Shown here in pieces: positions 26,701-41,700 of a DNA stretch of 64,000 nt (its first letter is position 1; every line of letters begins with the position of its first letter). The position numbers and the translations under genes are program-made. The DNA comes from Struthidea cinerea. Taxonomy: Eukaryota > Chordata > Aves > Passeriformes > Corcoracidae. Under the pieces are notes generated by a model. The model saw only the letters and a program-made list of their open reading frames with translations. It was not told the DNA's origin and did not search any database. The DNA lies in the NCBI GenBank assembly GCA_013397865.1, contig VZTI01000933.1, forward strand, positions 1,115,867-1,179,866. The letters are read 5' to 3'.

Positions 26701-29700
26701 ATTGGAGTGACTGCTGAAATTCACATCACAGAGATGCTCAATAGGTGATTAATTTCCCAGAGGTGAGTTTTGCTATTTGTCTAATACTGGGGAGAGGCAG
26801 ATGGACAGAAGTGATGCAGAGAAAATTCATCTGAGAACTGCTCAGGAATGATTTCTTGATTTGAAAGGCAACACTGGACATCTTTCAGGTGTTTGCTGTT
26901 TTCATTTCTCAGTGTATCACAAAGAAATTACCCTTGCAGAGGAACAGTGTGGGCAGTGTTTGCTTGCTCTGAGCCCCTCCCTGAAAAGAAAAGCAGAAGT
27001 TTTTAAGTAGGTCACTGTTCTTCAGGAGATGAAGGTTCTCTTCCCAAATCAGCTGCAAACTGCCTGCTATACTGGTGAAAATAATTCAATATCTGTGAAT
27101 AAGAAAAACCTTTTAACGTAAGATTTAATGCAACAGCTGTTACAGTGCCATATACATATTGCCATACTAAAAGCTAAGAAATGGTCAATTATTACATGAT
27201 TAAAATGTGTGATTCAGTGTTCACATAACAAACTGTTAGCATACAAGCATCTAGAAGGTTTTAGTGTTCAGAACCAATTGCCACCAAATGGATAATGTTT
27301 TTGTTGATTAGGTGCATCCCGAGCGGGTTTAGAAGGAAGATGGAAACACTATTTCCCTTATCTATTTGCCTTTTTCTTCCTGGTGACTACAGCCTGCTCA
27401 GTAGTGGTGCATGGAAAAAGCCAATACATTGCCATGCTGGCTGGAAAAACATGTGTACCTTGTGCTTTTAAAAAGTAATAAGAGAGATAGTCTTGTTCAA
27501 TCAAATAGCAGAAACTTCTTGATAACATATCAATTTTTGAGTCAAATTTCATATGCTTAATATTATCATAACTTTAAAATATGTATTGATGTATCAAATT
27601 TCAAGCCCAAGAGGCAGAGATGGGTGCGTCAATGATCTAACACTCTGTCTCAGAAAATGACTTCTTACAGCTTCAAAAAAGAGTTCAGGAAGTGTTTCTT
27701 ATTTAGTATCTATGTGTTGTAAGCAATGTAATTAGTGTCTGGTACATGGGTAGAAAAACTAGGCAGCAAAAGTGATCTGCTTGTACTGGAGTTCTTTTTT
27801 AGAGGAGCCTACTAAGCCCTTGAATCAGTATTCCTGTGGACTCTTAGACTGGAGTTTTCATCATTTTTGCCAACTGGTTTGTCATCATTTTCATCTAATT
27901 CATGTACCTGTTGCTACTTGAGTAGCTCTCAAGAAGATGGTTTAGATGTTTCTTTACTGGACTTGCCATTTTTCTCTTTGTTTAGAAAAAACAAAGCAAG
28001 CAAACAAACAAGCTACCTGTTCACTGTGTTCAACAGGAATACCATTGAAATAACCTCTAAAAATACAATAATCCGGGAAAGGAGAACTTTCTTGGGGAAA
28101 ATTCATTTCACCAAGTGTGATGCTAAAGCAGACAAGGTAAAGTATTTGTAATGGTGATCAAAAATATTCTATGAGCTCTCTGTGGCTTTAGTCACCAGAT
28201 GTCTGATGTCCTGTTGGGAGGCAGCTGGTTTTATCTTTCCGCTAACATTTCATTCCATCCTGATTCCCAAGAGGGCAGTTCTGTTTGCCCTGCTCACTCA
28301 GGCCTATATAGTGCATTAGTCTTTGCTGAAGACTTACTGCATCCTCCTGGCCCAGCCACAGAATTCATCCCTTCCCGTGGCTGTGTCCAAACCAGCTCAC
28401 ACAGTGGAGTGCGGTCAGTCAGAGCAGTCAGACATTAAAAGGTGCAGGAACACCCAGGGATTGGATGTGGGAGCACTGCAAGGAAGGCTGAGCCTGAGGC
28501 GTGAATTTAAGCTCACGAGTCAGATGATGGTTTTTATTTAGAAAAACACAGTCACAAGGACTTTTTTGAGAATGTGTGTGTGAGAAACTAAAATTACCTC
28601 ATGGCTTATGCATCAGAATTGCAACCCTGAGTCTGTGTGAAGGTACAGTGGTGTTATTTCTGATAGGAATGTCGTGGCTGTTTTCTAGGGCCTCTATTAA
28701 GCTGATCTTACAATACTACAGCTTTTTTCTTCTCTCATTTCTTATTTTCTTTCCCAGGCACTGTGATTCTGTGTCTGTGCTTTGAGATACAATGACAACA
28801 GACACTTAAGTAATGAACTGTGAATTTGTTGGGTCCATGCTGAAAAAAATAAGCCATACCAGACTTTGTGTCCTGCTGAGAGATTGCCTTGCTTTGGGTG
28901 GCTGCTTGGGCTAAAGGCTGAAGAGCAGCTGCCCAAGAGGCAGCAGAAGGGCTGCATGGCATGTGCCTTTTGGTGGCTGACTGCATTTGCAAAATGTCCC
29001 TAAAGGCTCTTTTTAGAAGAAGTAAAATAAGGAATTTAAGCTAATCACGGTGGTAAGAAAGTGAAATTGTGTAACTGAAATGGAGTGTCTGGGTGATTAC
29101 AATTAATTCATTCTCATTTCTTCTTTTCAGGTTTTCTTCTCCACTTTGGTCTTCCCCTTCTCCCTTGAAATCCCGTCACTTTTCTGTTTAAGTTGCCATA
29201 TGATCTGTTACCTCTTCCTTGTCTTCCCTCTTTGCTTATGCCTTAAGAGAAGTCTTTTCAACTTCATTTCCTCTGTCACTGGTCCGAAATCCAGTCATCA
29301 ATAGTTTATTTCTCCAAACATAATGTTGTACAGGTAATCTATTTTTTAAAGCTTATCTGATGTTTCTGGCTAATTTTCACTTAATTCTGGGCATTATGAA
29401 CATGAATTTTCTGTGTTCTGCTGGGATGTTTCAAAGCTGCTAAGAGACCCAAATGTGGTACTCAGCTGTGATTGAGGTACAAGTGCATTTCATCTCTTCT
29501 GATTTGTGAGGCTACATCAAACAGATATTTCACTCTAAGAGCCATTTTAAGTAGCCTGTTGCAGATATTGAAGTTTTCTTTTGAGCTACACTGAAATCTT
29601 TGAGAAACAAGATTCTTTTCTCTGCTCTACCAGATGTTGCACTGCATTTCTTCAGTTCCTGTGTGTGTAAGGTCAGTGTGTTGCTCAGTCTGTGCTTCGT

Positions 29701-32700
29701 GAGTATCTGTGTATGTCTGCCTGTGTATATATGTGTATATATTGTATTATTATAAATGGTGGAGAGGAGTGAGGGGGGGACTGCTGGCTTCACATCACGC
29801 AGTTGTTACAGGGCAGGGTTGGAAAGCAGTGCTCTGGTAGTTAATGCTCCTCAGGTGACTGCATGGCAGCAACCAGAATGTAAAAGGAGTGAAGGGTTGT
29901 GTGTGAGCTGCCTTCCCTGGAGCTGTGCAGGAGCAGTGCAACAAGTATTTACTTTTTCTCAGCTTCCTTCTTGTGTTCTGAGTTGAGCAGAAGTTCTTGT
30001 AAAGATGGTTTGGAGTTAGATGCCAGTAAGGGGGAAAGCTAAGAGTGAAAAAATGCTGAGAAGACAAAGAGTCTTTCAAATGTGTGCACACATATAGGCA
30101 GTGGCTTTAGCTCTTCCCAGGGACATTTCATAATCAGTTGTTTGTCCACAACAAACAGATGCGCCAGAATGCCCAGAGCCTCAGGATATGTCTCCTCTGA
30201 AGACACTATTAATTGCTTGCAGCCCACATTGAGTTTTATGATGCTCTGGGTAGGCTTTTGAACATGCCCAAGTTAGCTGGGTGACATCTCATTCAGAGAC
30301 AATAATATTGCAGTCTAATTTCAACTAAAAAACAAGAAAAAAGACAAGCCCCAAACAAAAAAAACGTATGTTGTTGTTGAGTGATATCTCTGAGGATACT
30401 CAGGAGCCTGCAGTAGGAAATGGCTCATTGCTTTCTGCCTTAATACATGAGTAGCTTTTTCCTTCTGTGGTTTAGACATCAGGAAGAGAAGTGAGTGCCC
30501 TGAGTTGTGTTGGAGGGAGGATGAGGATTCTTTTAAGCTGTAAGCCAACAGCACCAAGTGCCCACGTGACGAATTTTCTTGATTATTCAATCGAGCTCCT
30601 TTGCATGTGCCCTCACTCCTGAGCATTTGCTGCCTGCTTTTAGCCTTAATGTTGCTTTTCCATGGCAATAGTTTGAGCCTATTTCAAGTCTGTCTTGGCT
30701 GTTACCAATCATCTACTTTGGTGAGCGAATATCCACTCCTAAAACTGTACACACAGTATTTCCTAATTTAACAACATGAAATAAATTGTTTGAATTCAAT
30801 TATCCTTTTTTCCATATTAATAGGAAGCCTTACTTGACCTTTTTGCTTAATTCATTTGTTTTATAGGTCTATGTTTCTTCATCTTGTTGTAGGGTGAACA
30901 ATGTATTTGCCTTTTCAGATGAGAATATACCAACTTATGTGTTAATTTGGTTTTTTTCTTTTTATTCTAACTTCTCAGATTGCTTAGTGTGTTTTTACTG
31001 GTACTTTTGGGTCAGGCACTTTCATAACTTGTCCCTTAAAAATGCTGGGTCTCTTTTGTCTTTTTGTTTGAATGGTTCAAGTTCAGTAATGCTCTGGGGC
31101 TATTCAGATCTTAATCAGCCACTCATTAGGCATGACTGTCATCTGCCCTGGTGTTGCCCAGTTGTCTGGCTATTTTTAGAGTGGTGGCATTTGTGTTGCT
31201 TAAGTCAAGGTTGTTTATCCTGTAAACAAGCTGGATGCATAGCTGTGGTCTGAAGAGCTCCCCCAGATATTAAATGTACACTGGACTGCAGGAGAGGCCT
31301 ACACACTTAAATGGCTTAATTATTTGAAATATTTCTTGCCTGGCAAAAGTTGGTGTAGATGCATTTTCACTGGCACAAACACATTTTTGCTTGGAGGAAT
31401 TTTATTTTGTTTGCTGAAGTGTCACACACAATAGTAGCAATAAAGCTGGAGGCTTGCTGGTATAGCTGTGGAGGAAGACTGAGGAGGTGAAACTCTGCCA
31501 AAGTGTGGAGTGAGGAATTTGAGGATAGGAGCAATAAAAGACCACTTGAAGGCAGGAGTCTGGCAAAATGAAGACTGTTGAGAAAAATTTCCAGCAGTGT
31601 CTGTTGTGTAACTTCAGCTTTCTATTCTATGTAAATATTCCTCCATTCTCGAGAAGGGCGGGGGAAGGCCTGTTAAAATTAATTTTTTTTTTCCATTCCT
31701 AAAGAAAAATATACTGCCCTTCAAAACTGATGGAAAAGGTGGTTTACTATACAATGGCATTTTTAATAGTTTGCAAGACACTAATCATGTTGTTTCTTAA
31801 GAGTTAAAACCTTTTCCAGGGTCTGATACTACACTTTAAATAAAGTGTTAAAGCCTTCTATGCTTCTAGCACACAGACCTCTTCTGAAGCCTTTGTTCTG
31901 TGTTTGCAAAGTTTGCAGAGCTGGGGTGTCTCATGTCTTTATTTATGGTAGGCACCTGTTCTTTGCTCTCTCCCTAGTTTTATATGAAGTATACTTCCAG
32001 TTGTATTCAGGAGCTAAAAAAAAAGTGTGGTGTTTTTTTTTTTCCCCCCAGTAAAAAGAGGTATCCAACTTACGTGTTCCTTAGGGATGAGGAATGGCAT
32101 AGCATCACCTGGGCTGCCATAAGTGGCATTGTTGTGGCCCCAGCCCCAGCAAGGGGCAGTTCTGTGGGAATTGGTCGGGCTTGTTCAGTGGGTGGTTTCC
32201 TTCCAGGCAGTGCAGGTGCTGTGGCCACGTGGATCAGTGTAGGTAACGACTGGAGTGCCAGTTTGTGCTGATCTGCGCTGTCAGTACTGGACACGCATCA
32301 CACTTGGTACAATTCTGTGCCTGACAATCCTCTTCACACTTCTGAGTGTGCCAGGGATATTTCTGGGGGCTTTGACAGTGCATTGCTGCCATCGCACCTG
32401 TAGGTATTTCAAATATTAAATGTAGAGCTTTATCCAACTAGGAATCTTGTCTTAGTACTAAGACAAGGCAGGATTTTTTTTTTTTCCTAAATTAAATGTA
32501 AGTGTTAATCCGTGGAATCAGCTGCAAAGCAAACAAGCTATTTGTTTCCACAGCTGTATTAAGAAATTTAGTTTCTGTAATACACAGAAAATCAGGTTAT
32601 TATGATCTAATTGTGTCTCTAAATTTTTGATTCCTGACATGATGTGTTTGTTGATTGTTACTTGTGTACCTCTGAGTTTCCCAGCAGATCATACATAGTT

Positions 32701-35700
32701 TCAATGTGCTTTGAACTCAAGTAAGTCCAGTTCAAATACTTCTCAGTCTCTTAGTTACAAGTAACTCTTTTCCGACAGAGTTTGAAGAGGATGTTGTGTT
32801 TAAATAGTGTTTCACTGAAGGAAAGAGCGAGCAGCTCTCAAAGGAAGAATTTCTTTAACTTAAACTGACCTGCTTCATTTCCAACGACTGTGTCCTTGGG
32901 AAGAAGTCAAGTAAGGAGAGGATACTTAAGATCAATTTTGAGGGATTTGGTAGCATATTTTAGAATTATCACTGGCATCAGTGGATTCTTTCTTGCTTTG
33001 TGGGTTCTTCTTTGGTTTTGTTTTTAGAGTGAGCAACTGAGCTTTTTTCATCTAAAAAGAAAAAGCAGTAAGTGTAGAAATACAGGATGTTTGGCTGAAG
33101 CTGTCAGTATCACCAGAAAAGAGGTGTCCAGCTGAGATGAGAAATGGGAAAAATAGGTATTCTGAAATGTATTTTCACCCATGGGTAAGCAAATAGTATT
33201 ATGGAATGATAGTGATCTCCGTTGGTACTAATAGGATTGCCAGGCTTGATTTCAGGTAATTTTCCTACGTATAATCAAATGTGTATTTAAGTATAATGTT
33301 TGCAGATACATGAAAAGCAGCTCCACAGTGGTGGTGGTGGTCTGGCCTTGTGTTTTTCCTGGTTGCATCTAAAGAGCACTTGGAGCACACACAGTGTGCT
33401 AGAATCTGCTTCTGGGAATTTCTGACTGCGACATCCATTTCAAATATTATTCACAGCTTAAACACATTAGAACCACATGGCTTCCTGTTAACTTAAAAAA
33501 GAAAATTTGCCCTTAAGACTATTTCGTTGGGTTTTTGTTTTACTTTGCTCCATTGTGAAAGGCTGAAGCAGCAGATTTTTGAAGCTTCTGTAGATTGTGT
33601 GCATACGATGTTCTTGTGACTACGGTTTTTCCATTTTGAAAAATAAAATATATCTGTTTCTCGGAACTCAAAATGCTGCATTTTTCTTGACTTTCATGAA
33701 ACTTGGCAGTGAATCCTGTGTTCCTTCAGTGTTTCTGTATCCCCAGCTGAATGTGCTCAGAACTTCTCAGTGGTAAAGACTAGAGGCTTATTTTTACTGT
33801 TGGAATGAAAAGAGTATCCAGGCATGACTTAAGAGTTTCAGTTTTCAACTGAGTAGAACAGGTTTATAACCTAAAGTTGTATTATTCCACATTTCTTTAG
33901 TAGGGAAGTGATTTCAATCACTGAGATGATGGGAAAGGCAGACATGTTGTGTTACAGCTGTTTGCTCCTGCCATTGAGAATATATTTACTTTTATATTCC
34001 CTAAGATGTATGTATTTGTCTAGCATAATGAATTACATTAATTCAAGAGTCAGAAGAGGGTTGAGAATTTTTTTTTGAGAACAGTCCATTGCATCACAGG
34101 AGAAAAAGTCACTGCAATAGGGCAGATGACTCAAGAACAGGGGAAGGAGGCATCACCTGCAATATCATAGCCTTGTTTCTACTAACAAGAAATGTGGGTG
34201 GTAATTGGGCATTTCTTTCTTTGTTTTAACTGAACTTACATTTAATGTTTTGACAGTAATTTTGCACTGTGGTACTTCGTGCTCCTGGACACCAGATGGT
34301 GCTGCTAAACTGGCTGATGTGTGATTTTCACACTTACAGTAATTGATGCTTGATTTAGTTCCGGAGTCGGGTCTGTGTTTTCTGACCAGGTGTATATTAT
34401 GGGATCGGAACTGCACCTGGTAGCTCAGCCCAACACCTTGTGTTGTTTAAGAGCAATGGTCTGAAAATTATCATGTAAAGCAAGTGGGCTGTAGAATCAA
34501 AGTTTTAGATCTCACTGGTCAGAACCCACCATCAGCTGGTGTTCCTGCTGATTTATGTACTTGGCACTTCAGTGATTTGTTTTATTTAAAGTCTCATTTA
34601 AATTTCATTTGATAACTGCACTCAGAAAACTTTGGGTGGAGGCACCTTTAATGCCAGGTTAAAACTGCAAAGGGTATTTCTAGAGACTAATTAAATATAA
34701 TGAAGTGATGATGAGGGAGGGATTGAGTTTGGTGGGCTGCCAAAAAGCTTTGAGTTGTCCAGTGTTACTTTTTGTTTGAGAAGACCTGATGTCTTAGCTG
34801 CGTAATTGTATTGCAGATAATGTTTATGGTACTGTGATATACATTTGGGATTGGATTTCTGTTTAGTTTAAGTTGTTTCTCATGTTTACTAAATTCACCT
34901 GGTAATCCTAATTGTGGGGCTGAAGGGATGGAATAAGATATTTGGTCTTCAGCTGAATCCCAGAGGCTGTGGTGGTACAGTTTATCAGTGGATTATAAAT
35001 AATGGGCTCAAATTTATTTGAGCAATGAGGAAATTTTTTTATAGATATTTTACTGTATTTTTCTTACAAGTTTATTTCTTTTATAGATCCCCATATTAAA
35101 GTTTCTGGAAAAAAAGAAAATGTTAAAGAAGCAAAAGAGAAAATCATGTCTGTCTTGGACACAAAAGTAAGAAAACTTTCTTAGAATGACACCTTAGCCC
35201 CTAATTTTGTGGTGACATTAATCTCTTTAATAGGCATATTTCAAGAGAAGGTATTTATGGACGCTCTGAAGCATAGTCTCCAATATATGCCTTGCAGATG
35301 TTGATATTGGTGTATACCCACATATTGAAACATTTTGCAAGAAAATACTTGCTTAAAGCAGCTTTTCCAGATCTGAATTATATAGAAATAATATTTCCAG
35401 CCATATGGCTAAAAGCACAAAGTGGTTCGTTCATTGAATTGGGGCTTTACTTTAAAATCTGAAATACAGCTTCACTGCAAGCAGTAGATTATGCAACCAC
35501 TTCAGAGAACCTAAAATCTTGTTCCTGTTTGAAATTCAATCTTAGGAGCATTTATGCAGTTTAAAGTTTAACTGTTGCCTAATTCTTACACTCTGAAGCA
35601 TCAGGACCAGAATTTCTAAAGCATCTAGATTTTGGCCAGGGGTCTCTTCTGTTCATCAGAAATTTTCATTCATCAGCAGCTCTTTTGGGACAGTGTGTAT

Positions 35701-38700
35701 GGCTCCTGTGTAGTTGTATGGCACCCTCCTGGCTCTCTGAGCAGATTGCCAAAAGGAACACTGAAGTGATAAGCACCACTTTTTGAACAACTATTAACAA
35801 CATTATTATGGGCTATTAACAACCGAGCTTGTAAGAATAGCTGTAGGCAGTGTTTGTGTATTTTAAAAATTCATGTACCGAAAAAATTGAAGGAAGAAAA
35901 AACACTGTTCCTTCGTCCCATGGGTTTGATTTGCAGTGTCTTCATAATGTGATCCTTTCCGATCAAACAGGGGTGCGTGGCTTCAACTGAGAGAACACAG
36001 AGCTAAAAGAAAGTAGAATAAATTGCAAAAGGACACTTAAGTCTCACTTGATGAAAGTTCGGGGGTATTTTAAACACCTTAGACATTTTTTGAAGATGCA
36101 TCTTTTGGGGTATTTATCTCCACGTTATTTCCTCAGTAGAAAGAAAACAAGACCAAATGAGCATCCAACTGATTCATATTAAAAACATCATCCTTGAGTA
36201 GAAGTTAAGCAATGGCAAAAATACTTTGGAAATAGAATTTTGAGTGTCATTCTTGAAGTTACATTACTCTTAAAAACTTAAATACTCAGGTTCTGCTGTG
36301 ACCAAGTCTAACCGTGGGTGCTTGATTTCCAGAGCAATCGGGTAACCTTGAAGATGGATGTTTCGCATACAGAGCATTCTCATGTGATAGGTAAAGGTGG
36401 CAATAATATTAAAAAAGTGATGGAGGAAACGGGATGCCATATCCATTTTCCAGATTCAAATAGGAACAATCAAGCAGAGAAAAGCAACCAAGTAAGTATT
36501 GTTAAATACTCAGCTCATTTTTGTTGTAATTCCTGAGAGTAGAAAACATTTCTAAACTTCTCTCGTCAATCTGGGTTTTTTGGGGATGGTGTGTTCATGT
36601 TCAGGGAAATAGATTTTTGGTGTTTACACTGTGTGGAAAGCACAGAGCTTCCTAAGTGAGCAAATCTTTAAAAACAGATGGAAACAATTTGTGATGGCTC
36701 ATGAATCATTTTAATTTTTTTAAGCTAGAATTACTCTGCGCATACGGAAGTCAACGACTTAGTGTGAATGGTAGGGAAGTGGTAGGAAAAAATCTGCTTT
36801 TGTGATTTTTTTTTTTTTTTCCTGTTCAACACATGACTTATTCAGCATATTGATTGATTTTTTTGGTGCTTTTTGCTTATGCTGTAGCTTAGTTGAAGAC
36901 TAAACTTAGCAGATAGCCAGCAGAAATGAATGTCCTATTGTAAGAGTTTAACTTCATTAGAATAAGTCATTGAGCCTGAGTTGTACATCTTTCCTAGTGC
37001 TAATATTGGTGGAATGTTTGCTTTCAAGTCTCTCGTCCTTGTACTTAGAATTCCCTCTTGTGCATCCTAATGGCTGCTGAGCAAAATATAGTAATTTCAA
37101 AACATTCAAGAAAATCTGCAGTTGTTGAATATTAGCATTTGAACACATATATACAGTAGTAATTCCATTATTTGACCTAAACCACTGTGTTGTTTGATGT
37201 ATCCTTTTTTTCTAGTTGCTTAAACATATGTAACCTAAGGTGTTGTAACATGCATAGATTATTTTTTTAATACTGGTTATAGGTTTCAGCTAGAGTTTAG
37301 AGAACAATTAGGATGTCGCTAGGTGTGAAATAAGTGTTGGGTTTGGTTTGTTTTTTTTTTAAGGAGAGCACAGCTATCTGAATAACTTTTCCATGCCTCA
37401 TTTGAAAATATGATCCAATATTTTCTATATTCTTGCTCTTCCAGGTGTCTATTGCAGGACAACCAGCTGGAGTGGAGTCTGCAAGAGTCAGAATTCGGGT
37501 AATGCTCTAGCTCATTGTAGCGTCCCCTTGAAAACACCTGACAGGGAAAAAAGGCACAGTTTTGAGAACCCTAGGGTTGTCTGCCTCTGTGTAGTGGCAG
37601 CAGAAGGGTAGGAACAAACGTGAGTGTCCATATGAGAAATATGCCCAGGGTATTACAACAGTGATTCACATTCTGGCCGAATTTTTAACTAGCCCAAGGT
37701 GGGTCTTGAACACGATGTCTACACTCTAAGCAAGATGTAAATTAATTCCATACTGTGTAGAAAATTACATCTTAACTTACCCACCACAGATGGCCTGTGG
37801 AATCTCAGGCATCCTATGTGAATCTGTGACTTGGGAAAGGCAATTGCTGCTTCTTACATCTTAACCATTTTCATGTATAATTTGTGTAAATAATTCAGTG
37901 TCATTCTCCACTTGTAGCTATTTTCTATCTTCTCCTTCTAGTTTCAACTCTTACATGTGTTTTGGCATGGATAATGAAAAATCAAATAAATTACCAAAAG
38001 CTCACTGCAATTTTTTAGCCAGACATGTCACACAACCCTGTTCCAAATGCTCCTGCTATTTTGGAGAAAAAAAATCAACCAAACAAAACTCAAAAAAGCC
38101 TATGCAAAAAAAACCCCACTCTAGTATCCCTGGAAAAATAGGTGCCTTCTTCCAAGTGACAGTACAATATTTTTATCGATGAACTCTGGGCAGAGGATGT
38201 GTTATGTCAGTTTAATCATCGATGGCCAGTACCTTATGATTGAGGAATAAAACTGTTGCATTTTTAGTGTGCATGGCTCTGGTTTTCAATATCTGTTCTT
38301 CATTATTGTTGTAGGAACTGCTTCCATTGGTACTCATGTTTGAATTGCCTATTGCTGGAATTCTCCAACCCATCCCAGATCCTAATTCTCCGACCATTCA
38401 GCACATATGTCAGACATACAACATTTCAGTTTCCTTCAAACAACGCTCTCGAATGTATGGTGCTACAGTCATTGTCAGAGGGTCACAAAACAACACTAGT
38501 GCTGTGAAGGTAATCTCTGCTCTTAAGTAGGTTTCTGAATGTCATTTATAATTTAGATGTCTAAGATGGTGTATCCTGCCTCATCAGTATGTGTTATTGT
38601 ATAATCACTTGCAAACCCTGAGGGTCTGAATCTTCTCCTATACTTAATTGATATAGATGAAGTGTAAAAATGCATAGAAAACAGTTTCAAGTGTAGGATT

Positions 38701-41700
38701 TAGCATTGTTTGTGGTAAGGTTTTCATCTGGTGTTCACCTCCTGCACGCTTGTTCAGGTCTCCAGCAATTCTGGAATATGTGCTGATCTTACCCATCTTT
38801 TAATTCAAAAACAATGCAAACAAAAACACTTCCCACCTCAAATTCTTCATGCTGAGCTCTTCTCATGCACACAAATAAATAACCTTAGAAGTTGCCCAGT
38901 TAGTCAATAAAACTGGTCTTGTGAATTCAGCACTGGGAGATGTGAATTTGACAGCCAAGGCAGGAACTGCCAGGAGCCTGTTCATCTTAATAAAGTAAAA
39001 AAGTGTTCTTGTTGGGAACTGGCAGTATGAGAGAGTGATCCGGTCCCAGATGGGTGTATCTCAAGCCAGTAAGAACATCTGATCCCAACACTGAAAGGCA
39101 AGTTTTGCAAGTGTACCTACCCAGATAAATCTATATTGACTTCAACTGCCTTTGTGGCCACAGAAGGTCTGTTGGGACCAGACCATGTGGCATTGTCTTA
39201 CTGCCTTTTACAGAGTGGCAATTAAATGCTGCATTTGGTCGTAAAATGGGAGTAGTGGGTAGAGTTTAGTGCATTTGTTAGCTTTAACAAATCAATCCTG
39301 GTTTTAAAGCCAACAGTATTTTCCTTATCTTGCCTGTGGAGTACATGACAAGCAAGGAAGCAACCTGAGATGTTGTTCTGTGTGCCCGTGAGCACTGTTT
39401 CACTGGTTTCTCCTGTTCCCCCCAGGAAGGAACAGCCATGCTCCTGGAACACCTGGCTGGGAGCCTGGCCTCTGCAATCCCTGTGAGCACTCAGCTCGAC
39501 ATCGCAGCGCAGCATCATCTCTTTATGATGGGTCGAAACGGCAGCAACATCAAACATATCATGCAGAGGACTGGTGCTCAGATCCACTTCCCTGACCCTA
39601 GTAACCCACAGAAGAAATCCACTGTCTACCTCCAGGGCACAATTGAGTCTGTCTGTCTTGCCAGGCAATATCTCATGGTAAATACTTCCAGTGAAACTTG
39701 CATGAAAAAATTACCAGATCATAGAAAATATGCTCACTCTGCATGTATTTACAAGTCAAATGTAAATTAGCCACAGAGAGGAAGGATTGCTATTCACACT
39801 ACAAACAGCTGCTTCAGTTTTTGTCAGGGTTTTGTCAGTGTTTGTAGTTATTGAAAATATTTGTAATCTCTGGTAACGTGACTTGGAAAATAACCTTGGT
39901 AATATAAATGCCACATAAGTGATTTAAATTTGCAATAACAATATGCCTCTGAATAGAGGCAGATTTCTGAAATGTTCTGTGGGTGTTGGGTGGCAGGTTA
40001 TGTTTTATTTTGCCAACCTGCCTTTTCTATGTTTGTCAGGTAAATAGGTTTCTTTTGAGGAGAAATGTCAGGAATTGCTTAGTTCCCATGTAGGCAAGTT
40101 TTCAATGAAATTGGGAAACCATAGGAAATAATTACTCATTCTGCAGTCTTACATTCTTTATAGTACCATAGCCACAATTCCATAAGGCCTTTTATAGAAG
40201 TAGCTCTGGTGGTGAATATCATTATTTGGAGAGATTTTTGATATCTTGGTGTTTAAACTTCGCAGGAGCCTTTAGCCATTATTTTAGTACTAATGTATGT
40301 ACACATTTTTTATATATGTGAATATTAATGGGCAAAACGTGGAAGGACTGGACCATTCATCTTAGGGGGGTTTTTACTCTAAAGCTTTAGTATTTCAAGT
40401 GTGTTACAGGTGTTATCCATATCACTAGAAAATATTTACGTAGCTGATCTGGAATGGGGAAGGGAAAGGTGAAAGTTAAGACTTTGACAATGGTGACTTA
40501 GAGATTTTATAGAAGTGTGTATCCTTATTTCAAATAGTTTAACGGGAGACTTTTAGTATGAGTGTCCTGCCATCAGTTCCTGGCAAGACTTGGTTCTGAT
40601 TTAAAAAGTAATAGTAGTTTCTGAATTTGAATCTTCCAGGCACCTCTAAGTCTGTATAAATAACTACTCAGGGTGCTTATGTGCAGATTTAAATGTCAAA
40701 TATTCAGTAAATCATTTCACCCTTATGCTACCAAACTGTTTGTTCCTGTCCTTCCCAGGGCAGGAAGATACACCTGTATTCCTGCAGACAAGGAAATGGT
40801 TTTCCCTAAAATTTCATCCTTGTTTTTTTTTCTGAACTTACAGAAATTTCCTTGCATCACGATGTTTAAATGTTCTACAGTTCAGTTAATTGTTAACATT
40901 TTCATGGGAAAATGGTCAGTTACAAGTGCTAGGAATTTTTGTGCCTTTCTTTTCAGGGTTGCCTTCCCCTCGTGCTCATGTTTGATATGAAGGAAGAAAT
41001 TGAAGTAGAACCACAGTTTATAACACAGCTAATGGAGCAGTTAGATGTCTTCATAAGCATTAAGCCTAAGCCAAAGCAACCAAGCAAGGTTTGTACAAAG
41101 CTAATATTTTCCTTTTAGGCTTTCATGGCAAAGTTTTCGAGCTGATGAGTTGATATGTGTGCTCTATCTCCCCAGTTTAACGGACCATAAACTTGTGAAA
41201 GCCTGTATTATGTATATATTATATACACATTATACATATTATATATAAAATATATATTATATATATATATCATATATACATTATCTATATTATATATACA
41301 TTATATCTAAAACTGTATTTTATGCTTGAAATATCAGTTTAAATGATTCAGCAGCTCTACTTTAGGGTAATTTGGCTTTCATTAAATGCTTAATAATGAA
41401 GAAATTAGCTTTTGTATAGAATATACTGATAAAGGCGGTGGGAGGTGTTTACTGTAAAATATTCAGGCCAGTATGGATAGGGGACTCTTGCAGTTGTCTG
41501 TGTTGTATACAATGCCCAAGCAGGCAAGAGTTTTAAAATTTTATATGATCGTTCCATTGTGTCAGTATGTGAGCTTCCCTGTGCAGGGATATATAGAATC
41601 AATACAAAGACACATCCTGTAGAGAATGTGCAAGAAGCAATGGGCTTTTGTAATTGCATTTTCCAGGCACTTATTACTTTATTCTCAGACAACTATGAAT

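Larger units (their letters stand above)
11771..35086 (+). other. BICC1: BICC1 intron 3 (23.3 kb)
   Basis: This is the largest intron in the window. It holds the second copy of the duplicated segment (12660-12816), a short perfect hairpin (13041-13066), a CpG-containing patch (13790-13990), a CR1 fragment (18088-18250), a purine-rich tract (22430-22735), a possible conserved non-coding block (25300-26170), and scattered homopolymer and A/C-rich runs. I see no exon: no frame matches BICC1 or another protein I know. Donor GTATTT is at 11771; the acceptor TTTCTTTTATAG ends at 35086. Confidence 0.85.

Noticed and set aside
31984..32271. GC-richer patch with an open frame in intron 3
   Set aside because: The translation resembles no protein, starts within A- and T-runs, and has no matching splice phase for BICC1.
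39222..39668. 148-codon open frame on the minus strand
   Set aside because: It is the antisense shadow of BICC1 exon 8 and the end of intron 7, where the + strand encodes KH3.
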